The notes under the pieces: model-generated | What the model saw: only the letters and a program-made list of their open reading frames with translations | Told to the model about the DNA's origin: nothing | Databases searched by the model: none | Assembly: GCA_963749905.1 (NCBI GenBank) | Contig: CAVVOF010000004.1 | Location: 992,001 to 1,056,000 of the forward strand | Direction of reading: 5' to 3' | Length of the DNA stretch: 64,000 nt | Source of the DNA: UBA10649 sp963749905 | Lineage (GTDB): Bacteria; Actinomycetota; Actinomycetes; S36-B12 | Translations under genes and position numbers: made by a program | Shown here: positions 9,304-19,315 of the stretch, one piece after another | Layout of the letters: each line of letters begins with the position of its first letter | How positions within the stretch are numbered: position 1 is the first letter of the stretch

Positions 9304-10884
9304 ATGAGCATCGCTGCCGGCGTCGTCCCCTTCGACGAGATGATCCTTCCGGACGGACGGCCTCGGCCCGCGCACGGAGCCGTGGTCGAGACGCTGGCGG
9401 CACTCGGACCGGCCGGTCTGAGCGAGCGGGCCCGCCAGCGCGACGCCTACCTCGACCGGCACGGCATCACGTTCACCCTCGGAGAGCGCGAGCGGCCGCT
9501 CCCCATGGACCTCGTGCCCCGGCTGATCACCGCCCTGGAGTGGCAGCACATCGAGCAAGGCGTGGTTCAGCGACTGCGGGCGCTCGAGGCGTTCCTCGCC
9601 GACGTGTACGGCCCGGCGGAGATCCTGCATGCCGGCCTGCTGCCCCGCTCCCTCGTCACCACCTCCACGCACTTCCACCGGCAGGCATGGGGGCTGATGC
9701 CCCCCAACGGCGTCCGGATCCACGTCTCCGGGATCGACCTGATCCGGGACGAGCAGGGCACCTTCCGGGTACTCGAGGACAACCTGCGGAACCCCAGTGG
9801 CGTCTCGTACGTGCTGGAGAACCGGCGAACGCTGGCCCATGTCCTGCCCGAGGTGTTCGCCGACCACCGTGTCCGTCCGGTGAGCGAGTATCCGGAGCGG
9901 CTGCTCGCGGCGCTGAAGGCCGCCGCCCCGCTGGAGGTCGATGAGCCGACCGTGGTCGTCCTGACACCGGGCGTGCACAACTCCGCGCACTACGAGCACG
10001 CCTTCCTCGCCCGGCACATGGGCGTGGAACTGGTCGAGGGTCGGGACCTCTACTGCCGGGACAACACCGTCTGGATGCGCACCACATCCGGTCCCGAGCC
10101 GGTGCACGTCATCTACCGGCGCATCGACGACGACTTCCTCGACCCCGTGCACCTGCGCCCCGAGAGCGTGTTGGGGATCCCAGGCGTGATCAATGCCGCG
10201 CGTGCCGGTCGTGTGAGCATTGCCAACGCGATCGGCAATGGCGTCGCCGACGACAAGGCCATCTACCCGTTCGTGCCCGAGATGATCCGCTACTACCTCG
10301 GGCAGGAGCCGATCCTCCCGAATGTCGACACCTACGACCTCTCCGATCCGGAACAGCGCGCGTGGGTCCTCGACCGGATCGAGCGGATGGTCGTCAAGCC
10401 GAGCGACGCGTCCGGCGGCTACGGCCTGGTCATGGGCCCCTCGGCTTCCGACGAGGAGCTCGAGAAGGCCCGGCGGGATGTGGAGGCGAGTCCGCGCGAC
10501 TGGATCGCGCAACCGGTGGTCACCTTCTCGACCTGCCCGACGGTCGTCGAGGACGGCGAGATCGCGCCGCGGCACGTGGACCTTCGCCCGTTCGCCGTCA
10601 ACGACGGCACGAATGTATTCGTCCTCCCCGGCGGTCTGAGTCGGGTCGCGCTGCCGGAGGGCAGCCTGGTGGTGAACTCGAGCCAGGGCGGCGGCAGCAA
10701 GGACACGTGGGTGCTGGGCGACCCCCTGGTCGCGGACACCGAGCCGGAGGTGGAGCGCACCGGTACGTCGGTGCCGTGGCCGCCACCCGCGCCGCCGGCC
10801 CGTGACAACGCGCCAGATATGCACGACGACCGATTGATCCAGCAGGAGCGGCAGCAGCAACAGGCCGGTGATCGCTCATGCTGA
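9304..10884 (+). CDS. Circularly permuted type 2 ATP-grasp protein
   Basis: A 526-residue protein of the family once called DUF404/DUF407. Conserved stretches include GIDLIRDEQGTFRVLEDNLR, NPSGVSYVLENR, ANAIGNGVADDKAIYPFVP, VVKPSDASGGYGLVMGP and RHVDLRPFAVN. The fold predicts ATP-dependent amide or peptide bond formation; the substrate is unknown. The next two genes encode its usual partners, the alpha-E protein (7-nt overlap) and a transglutaminase-like protease, a conserved triad thought from comparative genomics to make and process a peptide. GGAGG (9297-9301) lies two nt before the ATG. Confidence 0.85.
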   Translation: MSIAAGVVPFDEMILPDGRPRPAHGAVVETLAALGPAGLSERARQRDAYLDRHGITFTLGERERPLPMDLVPRLITALEWQHIEQGVVQRLRALEAFLADVYGPAEILHAGLLPRSLVTTSTHFHRQAWGLMPPNGVRIHVSGIDLIRDEQGTFRVLEDNLRNPSGVSYVLENRRTLAHVLPEVFADHRVRPVSEYPERLLAALKAAAPLEVDEPTVVVLTPGVHNSAHYEHAFLARHMGVELVEGRDLYCRDNTVWMRTTSGPEPVHVIYRRIDDDFLDPVHLRPESVLGIPGVINAARAGRVSIANAIGNGVADDKAIYPFVPEMIRYYLGQEPILPNVDTYDLSDPEQRAWVLDRIERMVVKPSDASGGYGLVMGPSASDEELEKARRDVEASPRDWIAQPVVTFSTCPTVVEDGEIAPRHVDLRPFAVNDGTNVFVLPGGLSRVALPEGSLVVNSSQGGGSKDTWVLGDPLVADTEPEVERTGTSVPWPPPAPPARDNAPDMHDDRLIQQERQQQQAGDRSC

Positions 10885-11783
10885 GTCGCATCGCGGAGTC
10901 GTACTTCTGGCTGGGCCGCTATGTCGAGCGCGCGGAGGCGACCGTCCGCCTGCTGTCCGAGCACCACCAGCTCCTCATCGAGGACCAGTCCGTCCCGAGC
11001 CCACTGGCCTGTTCGGCCCTTCTCGATTCGCTCTCCATGGCCAACGCGGACGTGCGCACGCCCCGGGCCCTCGTCCGCGCGGTGGTCGGCTCGGAGATCG
11101 ACGCCGCGACGATCTCGGGCTCCGTCTCCGCAGCGCGCGCCAACGCTCGCGCGATTCGGGAGTCGCTGTCGCAGGACACCTTCGAGGCCCTGAACTCAGC
11201 CCACCTCGCCCTGACCAGGGGCGTGGCCTTCGCTGCGAGTCCGGGCGTCGCGCTGCACGGCGTTCTCGAGCGGCTGCTGGTGGTCAACGGCGTCATCGAC
11301 TGGACCATGCCGCGCGACGAGGCGTACCACTTCCTGGTACTCGGCCGGGAGATCGAGCGGATCGACATGGTCGGGCGCCTGCTGGCCATCCGTCACGACC
11401 TGCTCTGGCCGTCCTCCGGGCCCGCCGCCATGCTGCGGGCCGCGGGCGCCCTGTCGCCGTACCTGCGCACCGGCGGTCCGATCACCGGCATCGAGGTTCG
11501 GCGCTTCCTCGTCCTCGACCCGACGTTCCCCCGGAGCATGCGCTGCTGCGCCGCGGACGCAGAGGAGGCGGTCAGGGGGCTCCAACGCCAGGGGGTCAGC
11601 GACAGCAGCCTGCTCCTGCGCGAGGTCGGCATGCTGCGCTCGGAGCTCGAGTACGCACGGCTGTCGACCGCAGACGACGTGTCGGCGTTCATCGAGGAGT
11701 CGCGCGCCGCCGCGCGGCGGGCGGCGGACGAGGCCACCCGGTCCTTCTTCCGGCAGCACGGCACGATCGTCTGGAGCCACTGA
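10878..11783 (+). CDS. Alpha-E domain protein (DUF403)
   Basis: A 301-residue, almost entirely helical protein beginning MLSRIAESYFWLGRYVERAE, the diagnostic N-terminus of the alpha-E family. Further conserved stretches are FEALNSAHLALTRG and AYHFLVLGREIERIDMVGRL. Its function is not proven, but it nearly always follows the ATP-grasp gene and is taken as a partner in the same reaction. It overlaps the upstream gene by 7 nt and is followed after one base by the GTG of the transglutaminase gene. Confidence 0.85.
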   Translation: MLSRIAESYFWLGRYVERAEATVRLLSEHHQLLIEDQSVPSPLACSALLDSLSMANADVRTPRALVRAVVGSEIDAATISGSVSAARANARAIRESLSQDTFEALNSAHLALTRGVAFAASPGVALHGVLERLLVVNGVIDWTMPRDEAYHFLVLGREIERIDMVGRLLAIRHDLLWPSSGPAAMLRAAGALSPYLRTGGPITGIEVRRFLVLDPTFPRSMRCCAADAEEAVRGLQRQGVSDSSLLLREVGMLRSELEYARLSTADDVSAFIEESRAAARRAADEATRSFFRQHGTIVWSH

Positions 11784-11784
11784 C

Positions 11785-12663
11785 GTGACGTCCTTCGATG
11801 CGGCCAGTCCCTTCCGACCCAACGGTCGCCGGCTGCACATCCTCCATCGCACTGGCTACCGCTACGCCGACGTCGTCGAGGCGTCGTTCAACGAGGTCCG
11901 CATGACCCCACTCAGCGGAGATGGCCAGGCCCTCATCTCGCACACCCTCGACGTCCAGCCGGCGTCACCCGTGCAGTCGTACACCGACTACTGGGGAGCG
12001 CTGGTCGAGTCCTTCGACGTGCACGTGCCCCACCGCCTCCTGGAGGTCGTCTCGATCAGCACGGTCGACACGCCAGGGCAGGCGAGTTGGGGCGACGGCA
12101 CGACGTGGGAGGCGCTCGCCGAGCCGGCCCGCAAGGACGCCTTCGCCGAGGTACTCATGCGGACCGAGTACGTCGACCTCGACCTGGACGACGGCCGCGC
12201 TGAGATCGCGGCGGAGATGCGAGCGCAGGCGACTCCCGCGGATGCCGCACGACTCGCCGTCCTCAAGGTCGGAGAGCACCTGACGTACGAACCGGGCGCA
12301 ACCAACGTCTCCACCTCGGCGCGGGAAGCGTGGGCGAGCGGGCGCGGCGTCTGTCAGGACTACGCGCACACGGCACTGTCGCTCATGCGTGCCGCCGGGC
12401 TGCCCAGCCGCTACGTCAGCGGGTACCTCCACACCGAAGAGCCCGCGGTAGGCCGGACCGTCATCGGTGAGTCGCATGCGTGGATCGAGTACTGGGACGA
12501 CGGCTGGCGAGCCCTCGACCCGACGAACGAACGAGCCGTGGGCTCCGCGCACGTGGTCGTCGCGCGCGGCCGCGACTACGCCGACGTCCCACCGCTGAAG
12601 GGCATCTACGCCGGCGGCACGTCGGAGGGACTCGGCGTGACCGTGGAGATCACTCAGCTGTAG
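11785..12663 (+). CDS. Transglutaminase-like protein, third gene of the ATP-grasp triad
   Basis: A 292-residue protein with the N-terminal beta-rich region typical of bacterial transglutaminase-like proteins (LHILHRTGYRYADVVEASFN) and a papain-like core. The triad is visible: Cys in GRGVCQDYAHTAL (near 190), His in GESHAWIEYW (near 232) and Asp in ALDPTNE (near 247). Members act as proteases or amide transferases. Starting one base after the alpha-E stop, it is almost certainly co-translated. There is no signal peptide, so cytoplasmic action is inferred. Confidence 0.88.
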   Translation: MTSFDAASPFRPNGRRLHILHRTGYRYADVVEASFNEVRMTPLSGDGQALISHTLDVQPASPVQSYTDYWGALVESFDVHVPHRLLEVVSISTVDTPGQASWGDGTTWEALAEPARKDAFAEVLMRTEYVDLDLDDGRAEIAAEMRAQATPADAARLAVLKVGEHLTYEPGATNVSTSAREAWASGRGVCQDYAHTALSLMRAAGLPSRYVSGYLHTEEPAVGRTVIGESHAWIEYWDDGWRALDPTNERAVGSAHVVVARGRDYADVPPLKGIYAGGTSEGLGVTVEITQL

Positions 12664-12701
12664 ATGGGTTATCGTCGATTGACCGTCGACGAAGGAGTTC
12701 C

Positions 12702-13571
12702 ATGCTGTCCCTGCGCACCGGAGTCTCTGCCGCTGTCGCGTCCCTCGCGGTGGTTGCTGGAGGCCTGATCGCCCCGTCGCCCGCCAGTGCCGCGCCCCAG
12801 ATCGGCGAGTGCTACGGCTACAAGGCCGCCGTCCTCGACAAGGTGTCGACGGACGCACCCGCGGTGGACTGCGCCGGCGAGCACACCGCCGAGACCTACT
12901 GGGTGGGGACGGCTCCCACCTCGCTGGGCGCACCCTCGAAGGCCTCCTCCGCCCGACGGCTGGCCGCGAGCCGGCCATGCACGACACAGGCGATGAACAC
13001 CTACCTAGGGATGCCGGATCGGGTCCTGCCCAGTCGGTTCCGGACCGTGGTGCTGTTCCCCACGGACGCCCAGTGGGCCGGCGGCGAGCGCTGGGTGCGC
13101 TGCGATGTCGTGCTCCAAGGCGGCGTGTCGCTGAAGTCCTTCGCCGGCGCCGCCGCCGCACTCGTGGCGGCGAACCCGTCCACCCAGTTCGACTTCTGCA
13201 CCCCGTCCGAGCCGAACGCCCGCGCAACCGCTGCCTACCCCTGCCTCAGCCCCAAGAAGAACTGGATCAAGGTTCTCGACAAGGATCTCGGCAGCGCCGG
13301 ATCGAAGTTCCCGGGCACGTCCACGGTGGAGCGCAAGACCCGCAAGCTGTGCGAGAAGCAGGGCGAGAAGTGGAACGGCAAGGAGAAGTACCCGGGCTGG
13401 TGGGCGATCTGGCCCACGTCCGTCGGCTGGAAGGAAGGCCGTCGGGGAGCCCAGTGCTTCGTGCCGTACCAGCAGTACCTCAAGGAACTCGCGACCCGGA
13501 AGCCGGCTCCGCAGCCGACGCCGACCACCGAGCCCATCCCGAGCCCCGACGCGCCTGCACCGTCGGCCTGA
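12702..13571 (+). CDS. Secreted septum-formation-family protein
   Basis: A 289-residue exported protein. It has a Sec signal peptide (MLSLRTGVSAAVASLAVVAG, cleavage near ASA-AP at about residue 29) and a domain with paired cysteines (GECYGYKAAVLDKV, VDCAGEHTAETYWVG) matching the actinobacterial septum-formation domain, named from weak homology. A second Cys-containing region follows, then a Pro/Thr-rich tail. GAAGGAG lies before the ATG. Probably an envelope protein of unknown mechanism. A separate small promoter is possible in the 38-bp gap after the transglutaminase gene. Confidence 0.75.
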   Translation: MLSLRTGVSAAVASLAVVAGGLIAPSPASAAPQIGECYGYKAAVLDKVSTDAPAVDCAGEHTAETYWVGTAPTSLGAPSKASSARRLAASRPCTTQAMNTYLGMPDRVLPSRFRTVVLFPTDAQWAGGERWVRCDVVLQGGVSLKSFAGAAAALVAANPSTQFDFCTPSEPNARATAAYPCLSPKKNWIKVLDKDLGSAGSKFPGTSTVERKTRKLCEKQGEKWNGKEKYPGWWAIWPTSVGWKEGRRGAQCFVPYQQYLKELATRKPAPQPTPTTEPIPSPDAPAPSA

Positions 13572-13586
13572 TCGGGCGAGCGGTCC

Positions 13587-14528
13587 TCAGGTCAGCGGAC
13601 TGCGCGGCAGGTCGTCGGGATACATCGACTCCATCGCGGGGCGCGTGGCATCCAGCCGCGCCAGTTGCTCGGGGCTCAGGCGCACCTTCAGGGAGCGCAC
13701 GATGGAGTCGACGGTCTCGGGGCGGGTGGCGCCTGGTATCGGGATCATGACCGGCGTCGTGGCGAGCAGCCAGGCGAGCACCACTTCCTGGGCGCTGGCG
13801 TCGACCTCGAGGGCAACGTCCGAGAACGCCGCATAGTGCGATCCCACGTCGTTCGCCTGCGTCGATCCCCCGAGCGGCGACCACGGCAGGAAGGCGATGC
13901 CCAGTTCGGTGCACCGGTCGAGGACGTCGCGCTCCCCGCGGAATCGGGGCGACCACTCGTTCTGCACCGAGACCACCCCGCCATCGTGAGGCCCACCCAG
14001 CACGTCGAGCGCAAGCTCCAGTTCCGGAAGCGTGCAGTTCGACAGACCCACTCGCCGCACCAGGCCAGCGCGCTGGAGCTCCCCGAGGACCTTCATCTGG
14101 TCCAGGTACGAGTAGACCGGGTCGTGCCGATGGTGCTGGTACAGGTCGATGGCCTCCACCTCGAGTGCCGCCAGACTCGCCTCGCACGCGGCTCGGAGCC
14201 CGCCACGACTGGAGTCGCGGCCCCAGGTCTCGCCGTCGCCGCGCGTGAGGCCGCCTTTGGTGGCCACCAGGATCCCGCTGACCTTGGCCGGCCCGGTGTA
14301 GGTGCGCAGCGCCTCGGCCACCAGCACCTCGTTGTGGCCGACCGAGTCCCACGTCGGCGAGTAGATGTTCGCTGTATCGAGCAGCGTGACGCCGAGATCG
14401 AGCGCCCGGTGGATCGTCTGGAGCGAGCGCTCACGCTGCTCGATCCGCTCGGGGAAGGACATCGGCATGCAGCCGAGTCCGATCGCAGAGACGGTGGCGT
14501 CCCCGATTGTTCGGGTGGGGAGAGTCAT
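13587..14528 (-). CDS. Aldo/keto reductase
   Basis: A 313-residue NADPH-dependent oxidoreductase of the TIM-barrel aldo/keto reductase family. The catalytic tetrad is visible: Asp and Tyr in LLDTANIYS (near residues 51-56), Lys in ILVATKGG (near 90) and His in YQHHRHDP (near 129). The C-terminal cofactor region IPIPGATRPETVDSI fits. The substrate is unknown; no pathway neighbour helps. It is convergent with the secreted protein gene and lies 9 bp downstream of the ABC-F gene. Confidence 0.88.
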   Translation of the reverse strand: MTLPTRTIGDATVSAIGLGCMPMSFPERIEQRERSLQTIHRALDLGVTLLDTANIYSPTWDSVGHNEVLVAEALRTYTGPAKVSGILVATKGGLTRGDGETWGRDSSRGGLRAACEASLAALEVEAIDLYQHHRHDPVYSYLDQMKVLGELQRAGLVRRVGLSNCTLPELELALDVLGGPHDGGVVSVQNEWSPRFRGERDVLDRCTELGIAFLPWSPLGGSTQANDVGSHYAAFSDVALEVDASAQEVVLAWLLATTPVMIPIPGATRPETVDSIVRSLKVRLSPEQLARLDATRPAMESMYPDDLPRSPLT

Positions 14529-14537
14529 GCGGCGATC

Positions 14538-16301
<1,764 letters not shown>

Positions 16302-16379
16302 GCGACCATTGTGACTTGCTGCGCCGGCGGCCGATGACGGGCTACCCTCCCGCCACGGGGCCGGCGACAAGGTGAATTG

Positions 16380-16774
16380 ATGCGGCTGAGGTGGCCCACC
16401 CTTCGCAACGACTATCCAGACACAGCACTCCCGGGGGAGTCCGCTGCGGTCGCTCCGCAGGTCCCCAGCCTCGGCAACGGCCTGACTGTCCCGATCCGGG
16501 CCGCCGACTACCCGGCTCGTTTGGCGACCTGATCCGGCCCGTCAGCGGCGTGATACAGGACCATGTGCGACTGATGGCCGTCGGCACGACTGATCGCTAC
16601 ACCGAGGGACTGCTCCAGAACCACTTCCTGCCTCGCGGGTGGGGACTGGCCCTCGACATCCCGTGCCGGGCCGAGTTCACCATGACCCATCCCACCCTCG
16701 CCGGGTTCACCGTCCAGGACGGCCTCCAACTGTGGGAGAACCCCTTCCTCCGGTCGGATTTTCCCGGCCGGTAG
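16380..16774 (+). pseudogene. Unrecognised small protein gene, apparently frameshifted
   Basis: ATG 16380 is preceded by AAGG at suitable spacing and opens a frame of 50 codons ending in TGA at 16530. From about 16520 a second frame continues to TAG at 16774 with strong G/C third positions (LIRPVSGVIQDHVRLMAVG, HFLPRGWGLALDIPCRAEF). One missing base near 16527 would merge them into a protein of about 131 residues. I do not recognise the family. It may be a real conserved gene hidden by an indel, or a decayed one. Confidence 0.45.
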
Positions 16775-16790
16775 CCGGACCGGCTACCGG
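16768..16790 (+). terminator. Perfect 11-bp inverted repeat over the stop of the 16.4-kb gene
   Basis: Two 11-nt arms, CCGGTAGCCGG and its exact complement, separated by a single A. The TAG stop of the preceding gene lies inside the left arm. There is no T run, so terminator function is inferred only from the hairpin and its position. Confidence 0.45.
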
Positions 16791-16857
16791 GATTCGACCG
16801 GTCGTCGGCCTATCCTGCGAAGTGGGGGGAGAGCAGGAGACCGGAGCCGGAGAAACC

Positions 16858-17508
16858 ATGCCCACAGTTGTCACATGCCCCAGGGGCCACGAGCTGGAAC
16901 CCAACGCGGTCCTGTGCACGGTCTGCTGGATCCGGGTGGAACCCGTCGATCCGGAGGTGGAGGCGACTCGTCGTCGTCGGCAGCGCCGGATCTGGCTCCC
17001 GATGGTGGGCACGGCCGCCCTGCTCGTCGGCGTGTTCCTGGGTGGCTCGCTGGGCCTACTGGGCGGAGGGTCCTCCGAACCCACCGTCACCGCTGCGGAT
17101 GCACCCGTCGAGGTTGTCGCCGTCGAGGCTGCCCCGGTCGAGGCGGCACCGGTCGAGGCGGCCCCCACTTCTGACGCCGTCGACGAGCCAGTCGCGGCCC
17201 CCGCGGCGACTCCCGAGGCGGTAGCCGTCGTCGAGGCCGCCACCACCACAGACTGGACTCAAGCGCTGTGCGTCCCCGCCGACGCAGTCGCGTTCGAGGT
17301 CTCGGCCCGAGCCATCAAGAAGGATCCGTGGTCACCCGTCGAGGCAGCGGTCGCCGTCGAGGGAACGGCTGAGTGCGCTGCGGATGAGGCAGCCGCCACC
17401 GTCGCCGTCGTCTCATTGCCGGATGGTGCGACGAAGGTGCGGGTGGTCTCGCGCGATGCCGCCGGCGACAAGTTGGCGAAGGCCAAGCTCGACGTCGGCG
17501 AGCGGTAG
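16858..17508 (+). CDS. Zinc-ribbon-start, single-pass membrane protein, Ala/Val/Glu-rich
   Basis: A 216-residue protein of no recognised family. The N-terminus CPRGHELEPNAVLCTVCW could form a small zinc ribbon (C-x-x-x-H ... C-x-x-C). An Arg-rich stretch and one transmembrane helix follow (about residues 41-62, WLPMVGTAALLVGVFLGGSL). The outside part has an Ala/Val/Glu/Pro-rich linker with a short repeat (VEAAP) and a small C-terminal domain with two cysteines. The start ATG 16858 fits the helix and zinc motif; longer in-frame openings upstream lie in the preceding gene. Confidence 0.65.
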   Translation: MPTVVTCPRGHELEPNAVLCTVCWIRVEPVDPEVEATRRRRQRRIWLPMVGTAALLVGVFLGGSLGLLGGGSSEPTVTAADAPVEVVAVEAAPVEAAPVEAAPTSDAVDEPVAAPAATPEAVAVVEAATTTDWTQALCVPADAVAFEVSARAIKKDPWSPVEAAVAVEGTAECAADEAAATVAVVSLPDGATKVRVVSRDAAGDKLAKAKLDVGER

Positions 17509-17552
17509 ATCGACGTTGGCCGTCGGTCGCACCCATTCCGGGTGTCCGCACC

Positions 17553-17569
17553 CCCGTCAAGCGGGACAA
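17553..17569 (+). repeat. Copy 2 of the CCCG-N4-GCGGGACAA repeat
   Basis: Reads CCCGTCAAGCGGGACAA in the gap between the zinc-ribbon protein gene and tRNA-Arg. It shares the fixed CCCG and GCGGGACAA parts with copies at 6144-6160 (minus), 17614-17630 and 24706-24722. Confidence 0.55.
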
Positions 17570-17613
17570 GTAGGCGATGCGCGGGTGAATTGCCGGAATT
17601 GCTCCACGCTTCT

Positions 17614-17630
17614 CCCGGTTTGCGGGACAA
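17614..17630 (+). repeat. Copy 3 of the CCCG-N4-GCGGGACAA repeat
   Basis: Reads CCCGGTTTGCGGGACAA, 44 bp after copy 2 and just downstream of the tRNA-Arg gene, which is on the other strand. It can form a 4-bp CCCG/CGGG stem followed by ACAA. Confidence 0.55.
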
Positions 17631-17652
17631 ACGGAGGTCGGATTCACATGGG

Positions 17653-17725
17653 CGCGCCCGAAGGGATTCGAACCCCTAACCTTTTGATCCGTAGTCAAAT
17701 GCTCTATCCGTTGAGCTACGGGCGC
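17653..17725 (-). tRNA. tRNA-Arg (anticodon ACG)
   Basis: The complement strand folds as a 73-nt cloverleaf with acceptor stem GCGCCCG/CGGGCGC, D-loop region TAGCTCAACGGATAGAGC, anticodon stem TTTGA/TCAAA around loop CTACGGA (anticodon ACG), and a T-arm with GGTTCGAATCC. No CCA is encoded. This is the tRNA whose A34 TadA converts to inosine. Confidence 0.95.
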
Positions 17726-17812
17726 ATGGCCGCGAACGACCGGCGAGCAGTGTACCGACTGCGGTGACGGCCCGGGAAATCGGGCCGCACGTCCGGGATC
17801 GCCCCACGAACG

Positions 17813-18265
17813 TCACTCGAAGCACATCACGACCAGCTCGGCAACGCACACCGGTCGATCGGATCCCTCCACCTCGACCACGACCTTCGAGACGACCTTC
17901 GCTCCACCGTCTACGCGCTCGACCGCGGCGATCTCAACCACACCGCGAACGCGCGAACCCACCGGCGTCGGCGCCGGGAAGCGCACCCTGTTCAGCCCGT
18001 AGTTGAGCGTCAACCGCAGCCCATCGATCGTGTAGACCTCCTGGATGAACAGGGGCACGTGCGAGAGGGTCAGGAAGCCGTGGGCGATCGTGCCACCGAA
18101 CGGACCCGTTGCGGCACGCTCCGGATCCGAGTGGATCCAGTAGTGGTCGTGCGTGGCGTCCGCGAACTGCGATATCTCGGCCTGCGTGATCTCGTGCCAC
18201 TCGCTGTGGCCCAGCGGCTGGCCGACGGCGCTCTCCGCCTCGGTGAGTCCTTGGAACCGGCGCAT
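17813..18265 (-). CDS. MaoC-family hydratase (R-hydratase-like hot-dog protein)
   Basis: A 150-residue single hot-dog domain protein. FADATHDHYWIHSDPERA holds the catalytic Asp and His of (R)-specific enoyl-CoA hydratases, followed by FGGTIAHGFLTLSHVP and LNYGLNRVRFPAPTPVGS, the standard MaoC stretches. Likely hydrates trans-2-enoyl-CoA in fatty-acid metabolism. ATG 18265 is chosen because GAGGAGG ends 6 nt upstream. It stands alone between two tRNA genes on the same strand. Confidence 0.88.
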   Translation of the reverse strand: MRRFQGLTEAESAVGQPLGHSEWHEITQAEISQFADATHDHYWIHSDPERAATGPFGGTIAHGFLTLSHVPLFIQEVYTIDGLRLTLNYGLNRVRFPAPTPVGSRVRGVVEIAAVERVDGGAKVVSKVVVEVEGSDRPVCVAELVVMCFE

Positions 18266-18366
18266 GGGAGCCTCCTCGACAGGTGGGGGGACCGTACTCC
18301 CCACGCCCCACGAACCCAACGATCGTCGCACGAGCGCCCCTCACGGGGCGTTCCGCGCGACGATGG

Positions 18367-18456
18367 CGGAGGCAGAGGGATTTGAACCCTCGATGGGCGA
18401 TGAACCCAAACCGCATTAGCAGTGCGGCGCCATAGACCGGACTAGGCGATGCCTCC
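18367..18456 (-). tRNA. tRNA-Ser (anticodon GCU)
   Basis: A class II tRNA with acceptor stem GGAGGCA/TGCCTCC, discriminator G, anticodon stem CCGCA/TGCGG around loop CTGCTAA (anticodon GCT), and a long variable arm. CCA is encoded at 18364-18366 on the complement strand. It pairs functionally with serS at 47 kb. Confidence 0.95.
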
Positions 18457-18518
18457 CCGTCGCCGGCTAGCGGCGACCCGAGAAGGATACCCGCCCCGCA
18501 CACGGCAGAATGCGCGGC

Positions 18519-19268
18519 ATGACGACTCTGGCGATCGACTGCGGCGGCGGTGGCATCAAGGCCTCCGTACTGGACGAGGCCGGCACCATGCGCGCGCATC
18601 CGATCCGCGTTCCGACGCCCTACCCGTTTCCCCCCAGCCTGTTCGTGCAGACGCTCGTGGACCTCGCCGCCCAATTGCCCAAGGCCGAGAAGGCGACCGT
18701 CGGGATGCCCGGCATGATCCGCCACGGCGTGGTCGTGAGCACTCCGCACTACGTCACGAAGTCCGGCCCACGCACCAGGGTCCTGCCTGAACTCGTCGAG
18801 CAGTGGGAGGGCTTCGACGCCCAGACCAGGTTGGCCGACACCTTCGGCATCCCGGTCCGCGTGCTCAACGACGCAGAGGTCCATGGCGCGGGCGTCATTG
18901 CCGGCGCCGGACTCGAGCTCGTCATGACTCTCGGGACCGGATTGGGCTTCGCCCTGTTCGACGGCAGTCGGCTCGCCCCGCATATGGAGATGTCACAGGC
19001 GCCCGTCCGTTGGGGACTGTCCTACGACACCTACATCGGCGAGCATGAGCGGCGGCGGCTGGGCGACGCGCTGTGGTCGCGACGGGTCGGGCGAATGGTC
19101 GACGGCCTGCGGCCAGTCTTCCTGTGGGACCGTCTCTACATCGGCGGGGGCAACTCCCGGCACATCACGCCAACCGTGCTGACCAAGCTCGGCGACGACA
19201 TCGTCATCGTTCCGAACTCCGCGGCCCTGATCGGCGGGGCACGGGTGTGGCAACTGCTGATCGACTGA
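18519..19268 (+). CDS. ROK-family sugar kinase, polyphosphate-glucokinase-like
   Basis: A 249-residue actin-fold kinase. The phosphate-1 loop is LAIDCGGGGIKASVLDEAG, the catalytic Asp is in VRVLNDAEVHGAG and the phosphate-2 loop is LVMTLGTGLGFALFDG. Length and layout resemble the actinobacterial polyphosphate/ATP glucokinases (PPGK) more than ROK repressors, since there is no HTH. It probably phosphorylates glucose or a related hexose in the cytoplasm. ATG 18510 is an alternative start three codons earlier. The EamA gene follows by 47 bp. Confidence 0.8.
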   Translation: MTTLAIDCGGGGIKASVLDEAGTMRAHPIRVPTPYPFPPSLFVQTLVDLAAQLPKAEKATVGMPGMIRHGVVVSTPHYVTKSGPRTRVLPELVEQWEGFDAQTRLADTFGIPVRVLNDAEVHGAGVIAGAGLELVMTLGTGLGFALFDGSRLAPHMEMSQAPVRWGLSYDTYIGEHERRRLGDALWSRRVGRMVDGLRPVFLWDRLYIGGGNSRHITPTVLTKLGDDIVIVPNSAALIGGARVWQLLID

Positions 19269-19315
19269 TCACCCGAATCACCAGCCAACCTCGCCGGGAG
19301 GTCGCCGGCGTCGCG

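Noticed and set aside
17650..17770. A short plus-strand reading frame containing GAPEGIRTPNLLIRSQ
   Set aside because: It is a translation of the antisense of tRNA-Arg(ACG), a well-known false protein in annotations.
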